Origin: Streptomyces stelliscabiei
GTDB taxonomy: Bacteria > Actinomycetota > Actinomycetes > Streptomycetales > Streptomycetaceae
Assembly (NCBI RefSeq): GCF_014873495.1
Contig: NZ_JADBGF010000001.1
Coordinates: forward strand, 2,170,001-2,234,000
DNA: 64,000 nt
Reading direction: 5' to 3'
Below, in pieces: positions 28,699 to 36,680 of the stretch. The translations under genes were made by a program, and so were the position numbers. Position 1 is the first letter of the stretch, and each line of letters starts with the position of its first letter. The notes beneath the pieces are model-generated. The model was given only the letters and a program-made list of their open reading frames with translations, had not been told where the DNA came from and did no database searches.

Positions 28699-29412
28699 CG
28701 CTCCGGCTCCCTCCTCGGCTCGTCGGTCGACTCACGGACGCCCACGGGTGGGCGTGCGAGCGGTTACTGGTCCGGTACGGATGGCCACCCGTCCGGCACT
28801 CGTCGGGAGCACTTCTCCTGAGGAGTTCTCTGCACCCTACGCATGTTCGGCAAACCGTTTCACGCGCCCGTCACATCCTCGTGAACCCGCCGAGGGTCCA
28901 TGCTCACACTTCGCGCCAGCGCCGTCACCGTCCCGCCCCTGTTTTCACTGCCTTCTCGCACGCCCCGGAAAGGGGGTCCCGGCCGCGGCGACCGCACACG
29001 GTGGCAGCGGCGCCACGCCCCGTCACCGGATCGCGGACATGCGTCCGGCGCCCGCCGAAGTCGCCCCGCGCAGCCACGACAGGGCCCGCCCGGCCACCCG
29101 CTCGTCACCCGGGTCGTGAAGTCGCCGGTCGCGGAACGGAGTTGGCGATCCGCGCGCGACTCGTCCCACCTGGCCGGAAGGAACGCCGAACCGGGTGGTC
29201 GGACCCCCTGGAGGGTTGTCCGGATCTTTCCCGTACGCCAGTACGGCACCCCCGCCGTCCGTTCGGGCCGGCCCCGCGAGACGGAGGGTCCCTGCCCACG
29301 ACCGAACCGTCCGCCCGGGGCTCGGCCTTGGAGTCGACCGGCGCGCTCACACCCTTCAGACCCCGGCGGCGTGGGCGATCGCGTCGGGAGCCGTCTGTCG
29401 GTGGTGTGCGGC
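28699..29412. other. 714-bp region without a supported gene
   Basis: The space between the XRE-cupin gene and the exonuclease. Every frame reads as GC-biased noise with no recognisable protein. The part 28840-28950 is somewhat richer in A/T (around CGCATGTTCGGCAAACCG) and probably holds the promoter of the regulator gene. No RNA gene fold or repeat of note was seen. Confidence 0.5.
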
Positions 29413-30345
29413 ATGATGCGGGGCGTGACCCGACGCCTGATGCTTCTCGACACCGCCTCGTTGTACTTCCGCGCCTACTTCGGCGTGCCGGAGTCCGTGA
29501 AGGCCCCGGACGGCACCCCGGTGAACGCCGTGCGCGGACTGCTCGAATTCGTCGACCGGCTGGTCAAGGACCACCGGCCGACGGACCTGGTGGCGTGCAT
29601 GGACGCGGACTGGCGGCCGCAGTGGCGGGTCGACCTGATCCCCTCCTACAAGGCCCACCGCGTCGCCGAGGTGCGCGAGGCCGGGCCGGACGAGGAGGAG
29701 GTGCCGGACACCCTGTCGCCCCAGGTGCCGGTGATCGAGGCGGTCCTGGACGCCCTCGGCATCGCGCGCGTGGGTGTCGCCGGGTACGAGGCGGACGACG
29801 TGATCGGCACGTTCACCGCCCTCGCGAAGGACCCGGTCGACATCGTCACCGGCGACCGCGACCTGTACCAGCTGGTCGACGACGCGCGCGGGGTGCGCGT
29901 GCTGTACCCGTTGAAGGGCGTGGGCACGCTGCAGCTGACCGACGAGGCGTGGCTGCGCGAGAAGTATGGGGTGGTCGGGCGCGGGTACGCGGATCTGGCT
30001 CTGCTGCGCGGCGACCCGAGCGACGGGCTGCCGGGCGTGCCGGGCATCGGCGAGAAGACGGCGGCCAAGCTGCTCGACCAGTTCGGCGACCTGGCCGGGA
30101 TCATGGCCGCGGTCGACGACCCGACGGCGAAGCTCACGCCTTCGCAGCGCAAGAGGCTCGACGAGGCGCGCCCCTACGTCGCGGTCGCACCCAAGGTGGT
30201 GCTCGTGGCGGCGGACGTACCCTTGCCGGACGTCGACACGGCCCTGCCGCGCGAACCGCGGGACCCGGCGGCGCTGGAGGCGCTCGCGGCACGCTGGGGA
30301 CTCGGCGGATCGCTGCAACGGCTGCTCACGACACTGCAGGCGTGA
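29413..30345 (+). CDS. 5'-3' exonuclease (flap endonuclease / PolA N-terminal type)
   Basis: 310 residues from the ATG at 29413; ATG 29416 and GTG 29425 are close alternatives and all lack a strong Shine-Dalgarno. It is a PIN-like 5'-3' exonuclease with acidic metal-site motifs MLLDTASLYFRAYFG, VACMDADWRPQWR, YEADDVIG and VTGDRDLYQL, and the helix-hairpin-helix GLPGVPGIGEKTAAKLL. It is the stand-alone form of the domain fused to DNA polymerase I, so it likely removes RNA primers or flaps in replication and repair. It appears monocistronic. Confidence 0.9.
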   Translation: MMRGVTRRLMLLDTASLYFRAYFGVPESVKAPDGTPVNAVRGLLEFVDRLVKDHRPTDLVACMDADWRPQWRVDLIPSYKAHRVAEVREAGPDEEEVPDTLSPQVPVIEAVLDALGIARVGVAGYEADDVIGTFTALAKDPVDIVTGDRDLYQLVDDARGVRVLYPLKGVGTLQLTDEAWLREKYGVVGRGYADLALLRGDPSDGLPGVPGIGEKTAAKLLDQFGDLAGIMAAVDDPTAKLTPSQRKRLDEARPYVAVAPKVVLVAADVPLPDVDTALPREPRDPAALEALAARWGLGGSLQRLLTTLQA

Positions 30346-30361
30346 GGCGCAGGTCCCATGG

Positions 30362-30437
30362 GCGGGGCGTGCGCCGGTGGGTGAGGTGTACGCCGGAAGG
30401 CGGGGCGCACGCCGGAGGGCGGGGTGACACCCGGTGG
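30362..30437. repeat. imperfect tandem repeats of 18-20 bp
   Basis: Four adjoining units of the kind GCGGGGCGTGCGCCGG / GCGGGGCGCACGCCGG follow the exonuclease stop. The units diverge at 20-30%. The region is non-coding and precedes the iron-box promoter of the next gene. Confidence 0.6.
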
Positions 30438-30520
30438 TGAGGACGCTGAGGCGCGATTCACATCGTGAAGTCCTCGCATACGCCTCGGGCGTGGGGTGTC
30501 AACGAGGGGGAGATGATAAC

Positions 30521-30539
30521 TTAGGTATGCCTTAGCCAG
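30521..30539. promoter_or_regulatory. candidate iron box (DmdR/IdeR operator)
   Basis: TTAGGTATGCCTTAGCCAG agrees with the actinobacterial iron box TTAGGTTAGGCTAACCTAA at 12 of 19 positions, including the whole left TTAGGT half. It is 18 bp upstream of the siderophore-interacting protein ATG, where a bound repressor would block transcription when iron is plentiful. Confidence 0.75.
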
Positions 30540-30556
30540 GTACTTGGGAGGCCGTC

Positions 30557-31402
30557 ATGGCAGAGCGTCCGGTACGCAGGACCCCGAAGCCCCACTCCGC
30601 GCGAGTCGTGCGCACCGAGCGGCTCACCCCGCACATGCAGCGCGTCGTACTCGGTGGCGACGGCCTCGCCGAGTTCTCCCCGCGCGGCAGCACCGATCAC
30701 TACGTGAAGCTTCTGTTCGGCCCCGACGGTGTCACCTACCCGGAGCCGTTCGACATCGAGCGGATCCGCGCGGAGTTCCCCCGGGAGCAGTGGCCCGTGA
30801 CCCGGACGTACACCGTGCGTGCCTGGGACCGCGAACTGGGCGAGCTGACCCTCGACTTCGTGCTCCACGGCGACGAGGGCATCGCCGGCCCCTGGGCCAC
30901 CCGTGTCCGGCCGGGCGAGCTGATCCGTTTCCTCGGCCCCGGTGGCGCCTACGCGCCCGACCCGGAGGCCGACTGGCATCTCCTCGTCGGCGACGAGAGC
31001 GCCTTGCCGGCGATCGGCGCGTCCCTGGAGGCCCTTCCCGACGGCGCCCGCGCCCACGCGATCGTCGAGGTCGCCGGTCCCGAGGAGGAGCAGAAGATCA
31101 ACTCCGATGTGGAGGTCGTCTGGCTGCACCGCGGCGACCGCCCCGTCGGCGCCGCCCTGGTCGAGGCCGTACGCGCGCTGCGGTTCCCCGAGGGCCGGAT
31201 GCACGCCTTCGTCCATGGCGAGGCGGGCTTCGTGAAGGAGCTGCGCCGCCTGCTCCGCGTCGAACTCGCCGTCCCCCGCGAGGACTTGTCGATCTCCGGC
31301 TACTGGCGCCTCGGCCACGACGAGGACGGCTGGCAGGCGTCGAAGAAGGAGTGGAACGCGCGCGTGGAGGCGGAGCAGGAGGGCACGCCGACGACGGCGT
31401 GA
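30557..31402 (+). CDS. siderophore-interacting protein (FAD-dependent ferric-siderophore reductase)
   Basis: 281 residues. The N-terminal FAD-binding beta-barrel (~12-130) has TRTYTVRAW as the flavin-site RxYT motif and FVLHGDEGIAGPWAT. The C-terminal NAD(P)H-binding part has LLVGDESALPAIGASLE and the family end motif ISGYWRLGHDEDGWQASKKEW, here quoted in two parts by eye. Known members (ViuB, YqjH) reduce Fe(III)-siderophores in the cytoplasm to release iron. RBS GGGAGG precedes the ATG and an iron box lies just upstream, so iron repression is expected. Confidence 0.93.
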   Translation: MAERPVRRTPKPHSARVVRTERLTPHMQRVVLGGDGLAEFSPRGSTDHYVKLLFGPDGVTYPEPFDIERIRAEFPREQWPVTRTYTVRAWDRELGELTLDFVLHGDEGIAGPWATRVRPGELIRFLGPGGAYAPDPEADWHLLVGDESALPAIGASLEALPDGARAHAIVEVAGPEEEQKINSDVEVVWLHRGDRPVGAALVEAVRALRFPEGRMHAFVHGEAGFVKELRRLLRVELAVPREDLSISGYWRLGHDEDGWQASKKEWNARVEAEQEGTPTTA

Positions 31403-31489
31403 CCCCACGGGCCCGGCGACCCGCCTGACGCGCGCCCTGACCCGAGGGCGCGGACTCGGCTGCGCGCACCCGCGGCAGCGGTGTCGGTG

Positions 31490-31594
31490 GCCGACGTGAC
31501 CGCAGCTGCGGCCTACGTGACCGCACCTTCGGCGGATGTGACCGCGGCCTCGACCTACATGACCGCACCTTCGGCAGATGTGGCCGCACAAGAC
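31490..31594. repeat. five tandem 21-bp units in a 398-bp gene-free stretch
   Basis: Between the siderophore gene (31402) and the hydrolase remnant (31801) no gene is supported. At 31490-31594 there are five 21-bp units, each with a core like GTGACCGCACCTTCG or ATGTGACCGCGGCCTCG. Units 2 and 4 are most alike, as are 3 and 5, giving a 42-bp higher period. In one plus-strand frame they encode alternating heptapeptides (AYVTAPS, ADVTAAS), so this may be a fragment of a decayed repeat protein or a simple minisatellite. Confidence 0.75.
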
Positions 31595-31800
31595 ATCGGC
31601 GGCTCGGTCCACGTGCCTCACCACCAGGCGCCCACAACCGCGCCCATGCGACCCGCGCGGGACCTCCCCGCTCGGCCGACGCGACGCCGTACGAGTGCGC
31701 GGAAGCCCTGCCCCGTACGGTCCCCGCCACCCGCGCCCGCCCCGCAGACCCGCCCCGGCCCCCCGGCCCCACCTCCACAGGACAAAGCCCGCATCACCCG

Positions 31801-32541
31801 TTGAATGAACACACCTCGCACGTCCGCGCGGACCGGACCGCCGACGGGAGCCACGCCACCTGGGAGGCGCGGTACGTACGGGACCCCGACGCCCAGTCCC
31901 CGGCGGGCGGCGCGAGTTCCACCGTCCGCGACCTCTCCCGCTGGATGCGCCTCCAACTCGCGAACGGCGAACTGGACGGCGACCGGATCATCGCCGCCGA
32001 CCCCCTCGAACGCACCCACGTCCCCGAGATCGTCTCCCACCAGCCCCCCGCGCCGGCGGGCCGCGCCGGCTTCTACGGCCTCGGCTGGAACGTCTCCCAC
32101 GACGACCTCGGCCGACGTCTGAGCCACACCGGCGCGTTCGCCCTCGGCGCGCACACGAACGTCACGATGCTGCCCGGCGAACAGCTCGGCATCGCCGTGC
32201 TGACCGACGGCGAACCCGTCGGCCCCGCGGACGCCGTCGCCCTCGACTTCTTCGCCACGGCCCAGCACGGCAAGCCGACCGAGGACCGGCTGGAGCTGGC
32301 CGCCGGGATCCACGAGCAGGAGACGGGCGCGCCGCGCTCCCCCATCGACTACGCCCAGCCCCCGGACGATGCCTCCGCCCCCCGCTCCGACTCCACCTAC
32401 ACCGGCACGTACGCCAACCCGTACCACGGCCCCCTCACGGTCACCGAGACCGGCGGTGACCTGACCATGCGCCTCGGCCCGAAGCCCATGACGTTCCGCC
32501 TGACCCACTACGACGGCGACACGTACTACTTCGACCTTCAG
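31801..32541 (+). pseudogene. C-terminal remnant of a beta-lactamase-family serine hydrolase
   Basis: The frame gives the second half of a class C-type serine hydrolase: YVRDPDAQSPAGGASSTVRD, GYGLGW-like FYGLGWNVSHDDL, and LSHTGAFALGAHTNVTMLPG (the HTG box). A DUF3471-like C-terminal domain follows (YTGTYANPYHGPLTV...LTHYDGDTYYFDL). The first ~250 residues with SxxK and YxN are absent, and nothing like them is found upstream. At the other end the frame runs on into the opposite-strand amidohydrolase gene up to 32685 with unrelated sequence. It is truncated at both ends, hence a pseudogene. Confidence 0.8.
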
Positions 32542-33338
32542 ACGGTCGTGACTGCGTCCACCAGCCGGGCCAGCGCGTCCGCGAGCGCCACCGCCCCCGG
32601 CCCCGCCGCCCCGCCCGGCTCGGCCATGTACACGTCCCGGCGGATCTCGATCATCAGGGCGGTCACCCGGGGGTCCTGCCCGTAGTACTTCAGCGGGACG
32701 TACGTGCCGACGAACGGGCTGTCGGCGCCCGTGCCGCCGAAGCCGGCGAACGCGTCCTCGGCGGCGGCCAGCAGGTCCGCCGGGGTGTGGAAGGGGTCGG
32801 TGCCCAGACAGACGGGCGGGCGGGGACCGCCGCCGTGCAGCTCGTAGGGCAGCGGCTCGCTCGGATACGAATGGACATCGATGATCACCGCCCGGCCCAC
32901 GGCCTCCAGCCGAGCGGTCACGGCATCGGTCATGGCGTCGGCGTAGGGACGGAAGTAGCGGTCGACGAGCGGCTGACCGTCGTACCCGGCATCGCGCAGG
33001 GCCTCGCGGTGCGTGGTCCGCGTGTAGACGGCCCCCATGCCCACCGCCAGCATCTCCTCCCGCTCGTCCGGGAAGCGCTCGGGGTCGACCACGAGCCGGG
33101 ACAGCCCGTTGACGAACCTCCAGGGGCGCGAGACCGCCCGCTCGGCCGCCCGCTCGGCGATCCGGTCCGTGTGCGCGTCGGTGATGTGGTCCAACTCCCG
33201 CTCCAGCGCGGCGTCGTCGAGCACGATGTCGGCCCGGACGGCGGCCGGGATCGCCCGTGAACCGTGCGGCACGTGCAGCAGCACGGGTGACTCGGGCGCG
33301 CCCGCGAGGAGCCGGTGGGAGGGCGACACGTCATCCAT
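32538..33338 (-). CDS. N-formylglutamate amidohydrolase-family protein
   Basis: 266 residues from the ATG at 33338, with GAGG eight bases upstream; the 71 upstream codons look non-coding. Family motifs are VLLHVPHGSRAIP (first metal His), FVNGLSRLVVDPERFPDERE, IIDVHSYPSEPLPYE and the late VTALMIEIRRDVYM. These are zinc-dependent amidohydrolases; the classical one hydrolyses N-formylglutamate in histidine breakdown, but no hut gene is present. It is divergent from an APC permease whose upstream region bears a TetR-type palindrome, so it may share that control. Confidence 0.85.
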   Translation of the reverse strand: MDDVSPSHRLLAGAPESPVLLHVPHGSRAIPAAVRADIVLDDAALERELDHITDAHTDRIAERAAERAVSRPWRFVNGLSRLVVDPERFPDEREEMLAVGMGAVYTRTTHREALRDAGYDGQPLVDRYFRPYADAMTDAVTARLEAVGRAVIIDVHSYPSEPLPYELHGGGPRPPVCLGTDPFHTPADLLAAAEDAFAGFGGTGADSPFVGTYVPLKYYGQDPRVTALMIEIRRDVYMAEPGGAAGPGAVALADALARLVDAVTTV

Positions 33339-33462
33339 CCGGGGATCCTCGCACGACGGTGCCGGCGCCTCCGACGGCGAGGTCCGCGCTCCCGGCACGA
33401 ACGTGAGGATTTGGGCTCGCCCCGGACACGGTCGCGTGACACGCGCGACACAGGCCTCCCCT

Positions 33463-33486
33463 AATTTCTGTCGCCCGACAGGAATT
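33463..33486. promoter_or_regulatory. TetR-type palindrome upstream of the APC permease (site 1)
   Basis: AATTTCTGTCG-CC-CGACAGGAATT: 11-bp arms with one mismatch around a 2-bp centre. It lies 55 bp upstream of the permease ATG (33541) and 125 bp from the divergent amidohydrolase start. The left half with its flank, CCCCTAATTTCTGTCG, is identical to that of a second site at 43442-43465, beside a tetR gene. Confidence 0.85.
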
Positions 33487-33540
33487 CGCGCCGCTCGGGC
33501 GCGAACGCTCGCGCCGCTTGTGCGAAAGCAGGTTGCCGCC

Positions 33541-35091
33541 ATGACGAGCACCGCCCCCGATGTACGTCCGGAGCCATCCCACTCCCCCGACGACGGTTCG
33601 CTGAACGAGTTCGGCTACCCCCAGGAACTGCACCGCAGCCTGAGCAGGTACGCCTCGTTCGCCGCCGGTTTCTCCTTCATCTCGGTCCTCACGACCGTCT
33701 TCCAGTTCTTCGCCTTCGGATACGCCTTCGGCGGCCCGGTCTTCTTCTGGACCTGGCCGGCGGTGCTGATCGGTCAGCTGCTGGTGGCCGCGTGCTTCGC
33801 GGAACTGGCCGCGCGCTACCCGATATCGGGCGCGATCTACCAGTGGTCGTCCCGGCTGTCCAACCCGACGTTCGGCTGGTTCGCCGGCTGGATCATGGTG
33901 ATCGGGCAGATCGTGGTGGTCGCGGCGGCCGCGCTCGCGCTGCAGATGGTGATGCCCGCGATCTGGTCGGGCTTCCAGATCGTGGGCGGCGACCCGGCAC
34001 CCACCACGGCGACGGGCGCGGCGAACGCGGCCGTCCTGGGGGTGATCCTGCTGGCCCTCACCACGTTCGTGAACGTCCTCGACAACCGGGTGCTGTCCTG
34101 GGTCAACCGGGTCGGCGTGACCGCGGAGATCATCGGCGCGATCCTGATCGTCGTCCTCCTGCTCACCCACTCCGAGCGCTCCCCCGGCATCACCTTCCAC
34201 ACGGCCGAGGGCAGCACCGACCTCCTCGGCGCCCTGCTGGTGGGCTCGTTCATGGCGGCGTACGTGATGATCGGCTTCGACAGCGCGGGCGAGATGAGCG
34301 AGGAGACCCATCACCCGCGCCGCGTCGCGCCCCGCACGATCCTGACGGCACTCGGCGCGGCCGGTCTGCTCGGCGGTCTGCTGGTCCTGGCCGGTCTGCT
34401 CGCCGCGCCCAGCCTCACCGACGGCCGGCTGGGCGTGGACGGTCTCAGCTACGTCCTGACCAGCAGCCTCGGCGACGGAGTGGGCCGCTTCCTGCTCGCC
34501 GACGTGGTGGTGGCGATCGCCGTGGCCACGCTGGCGATCCAGACGTCGGCCAGCCGCATGCTGTTCTCGATGGCCCGCGACGGCCGGCTCCCGTTCGCCG
34601 CGCGGCTCGCCGACGTCAACCCGCGCACGGGCATGCCGACCGCCCCCGCCCTCGTCGTCGGCGTCCTCGCGGGGGCCCTGCTGCTCCTCAACTTCGCCTC
34701 GCCGGAGGCGTTCCTGGCGATCGGCACCACCTGCATCGTGATGCTGTACCTGGCGTACGCGATGGTCACCGGCCCGCTCCTGGTCCGCCGTCTGAAGGGC
34801 ACCTTCCCCTCCACCGGCGTGGACGAGACCGGCGCGCCCCTCTTCTCCCTGGGCCGCTGGGGCATCCCCGTCAACGCCCTCGCCCTCCTCTACGGCCTCT
34901 TCATGACCGTCAACCTGGCCTGGCCCCGCGCGGAGGTCTACGACCCCGCGGGCGGCCACTGGTACTTCCAGTGGTTCACCCTCCTGTTCCTCCTCACCAC
35001 GGTGATCACCGGCCTCCTGTACCACCTGACCCGCACCCGCCGGGGTCGTTCCGCCGGGAAGACCGCTCCGGTACCGCCGGGCCGCCCCTGA
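33541..35091 (+). CDS. APC-superfamily amino acid/amine permease
   Basis: 516 residues with about 12 membrane helices. Recognisable APC pieces are LIGQLLVAACFAELAARYPISGAIYQWSSRL (in parts), AYVMIGFDSAGEMSEETHHPRRVAPR and TLAIQTSASRMLFSMARDGRLPFA. It resembles the branch often annotated as urea-carboxylase-related permease, which in other actinomycetes sits in the same operon as DUF1989 and carboxylase genes. Here it is 8.4 kb from those genes but carries the same upstream palindrome. It is therefore proposed to import guanidine or the related substrate; this is inference. Confidence 0.88.
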   Translation: MTSTAPDVRPEPSHSPDDGSLNEFGYPQELHRSLSRYASFAAGFSFISVLTTVFQFFAFGYAFGGPVFFWTWPAVLIGQLLVAACFAELAARYPISGAIYQWSSRLSNPTFGWFAGWIMVIGQIVVVAAAALALQMVMPAIWSGFQIVGGDPAPTTATGAANAAVLGVILLALTTFVNVLDNRVLSWVNRVGVTAEIIGAILIVVLLLTHSERSPGITFHTAEGSTDLLGALLVGSFMAAYVMIGFDSAGEMSEETHHPRRVAPRTILTALGAAGLLGGLLVLAGLLAAPSLTDGRLGVDGLSYVLTSSLGDGVGRFLLADVVVAIAVATLAIQTSASRMLFSMARDGRLPFAARLADVNPRTGMPTAPALVVGVLAGALLLLNFASPEAFLAIGTTCIVMLYLAYAMVTGPLLVRRLKGTFPSTGVDETGAPLFSLGRWGIPVNALALLYGLFMTVNLAWPRAEVYDPAGGHWYFQWFTLLFLLTTVITGLLYHLTRTRRGRSAGKTAPVPPGRP

Positions 35092-35282
35092 CACCCGAAC
35101 AGTCGCGATCCAAGCAGGGGACAACTCCAGCCAACCTGGGTATCATTCATGACAAATTTTCAACCAAATGCGCCCCTTATGTGCCGCAGTACGCTCGCCG
35201 TACGCCCCTTCACGGCGAGCGGCAGTCGCCCGCACGCTGGGATTGCAGCCAGAAGTGGGGACTTCTTGCGGAGGCTCGGGCT

Positions 35283-36635
35283 ATGGCAAAAAGTGGCGTT
35301 GAGGTCTCGACGGTCACCCCGGACATGCTTGCTTGGAAGGGCTCTGCACAAGAGGCTCTTGAGGAACTGTCAGGCACGAGGGGAATCCAGGAACTGCTTC
35401 ACCGGTCGCACGAACTCTGGTGCGGATCGACTTGTGATCGCGGTACGTCCTGCTCGTTCCTGCACTACCCGCGGAAACCGGCGGAAACCGTCCGTCCCGC
35501 GACCACACGGTCCCGATACAACAAACAGACCGCCCACCTGTACGCCGTCATGGGTGACCACGGCTACGCCGGCCCGGTCGCCCAGAGCCACGAAGTGAAT
35601 GTCTGGCCGCTGCTGGAGAAGGTCACGGAGCGGTGGGACGCGGTGCGGGGACGAGGCGGCAGGACTCCCGAGCACTATGCCGACTGGACGAAGAAACATG
35701 ACGCCAAGGCCTCGGACACGGTGTCGCGCGCCTGCCGGGACACCGTCCAGTGGATGGCCTGTTGGTGCGGTGAGCGCTTCGGTGCGGACCCACTGGGGCT
35801 CCACTACATAGCCTTCGCCACGATCATCGACGACATCTGCATACCTCCGCTCGATCTTGTCTGCGGCCGCTTTCGCATGTACGGACGATCCGTGCCCGAC
35901 CTGATACGGGCCATGGACGAGGCCGGTTGGGGGCGCGACGCGGTGCACGCGCTGCTGTCGCTGGTCCGGCAGGCCATCGTCCAGTACGCGGAGAAGATGG
36001 ACTTCCGACCGGGGGACGAACACGTCGGGCTCCAGGACGCGCTGAACGACTCGCCGAACATGTGGGACGGGGTCATGTTTCGGGGCAACACCGGAAACGC
36101 GTACGGGACCGCCATCATGGTGGCCCGCAACAGCGCGACGGGGCCCGTGTCCTTCCCCTGGCTCATGGACAGCGCGATCTGCGACTGCCTCTCCATGGAT
36201 CTGTGCAAGTCCACGCTCGGCATCTACTCGGCGGACGACCACCAGCCGACGTCGAGCAAACACCGGGCGGAGGAGCGGAAGGCGAGCTACCGGTCGATCT
36301 ACCTCGACCTCATCGACGATCTGGTCTTCACGGGTGCGCCCGAACCACTGGTCCACTTCGGCCGCAGCGGATTCCTCTTCGTGCAGATCCAGGACCGCTA
36401 CCAAGAGCGCCGCCAGGGGAGGCGCTTCCCCCTGGCCCCACCGATGGTCCGCGAGCTCGAGCGGCTCTTCGGCACGGTGCCGACGGACGAATGGCTCGAC
36501 GACGCGTTCACCGCGGCGAATCGAATCCGGCTCGCGGGGTCCCCCGCTCCCTCCCACACCCATGACGCCGAGCAGCCTCACCGTCTCCACCCGGGCGAGC
36601 GGCAGGATCCCCGGAGCACGCGGCTCCTTGCCTGA
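35283..36635 (+). CDS. divergent class I terpene synthase-like protein
   Basis: 450 residues from the ATG at 35283, preceded by GGAGG at eight bases; the frame continues upstream but without support. It is rich in helix and free of membrane or signal segments. LHYIAFATIIDDICIPP resembles the first metal-binding aspartate helix of terpene cyclases, including fungal trichodiene synthase. MDLCKSTLGIYSADDH sits where the NSE/DTE triad should be but lacks the canonical Asn and Glu. IQDRYQERR resembles the C-terminal RY pair. The gene uses ATA three times and several CTT codons and has an A/T-richer leader, unlike its neighbours, which suggests acquisition. A 9-bp hairpin lies at 35193-35220 in the leader. 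The assignment is tentative. Confidence 0.55.
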   Translation: MAKSGVEVSTVTPDMLAWKGSAQEALEELSGTRGIQELLHRSHELWCGSTCDRGTSCSFLHYPRKPAETVRPATTRSRYNKQTAHLYAVMGDHGYAGPVAQSHEVNVWPLLEKVTERWDAVRGRGGRTPEHYADWTKKHDAKASDTVSRACRDTVQWMACWCGERFGADPLGLHYIAFATIIDDICIPPLDLVCGRFRMYGRSVPDLIRAMDEAGWGRDAVHALLSLVRQAIVQYAEKMDFRPGDEHVGLQDALNDSPNMWDGVMFRGNTGNAYGTAIMVARNSATGPVSFPWLMDSAICDCLSMDLCKSTLGIYSADDHQPTSSKHRAEERKASYRSIYLDLIDDLVFTGAPEPLVHFGRSGFLFVQIQDRYQERRQGRRFPLAPPMVRELERLFGTVPTDEWLDDAFTAANRIRLAGSPAPSHTHDAEQPHRLHPGERQDPRSTRLLA

Positions 36636-36680
36636 ACGGACGTGCCGGGTCGGCCACGGCCGCTCGTATCCTTGATCGTG

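Noticed and set aside
31801..32685. Intact 294-residue serine hydrolase gene
   Set aside because: The catalytic half is missing and the last ~48 codons lie in the opposite-strand amidohydrolase gene and have no homology in style to the family.
32787..33260. 157-codon plus-strand frame inside the amidohydrolase gene
   Set aside because: Composition shadow; no start signal and no recognisable protein.
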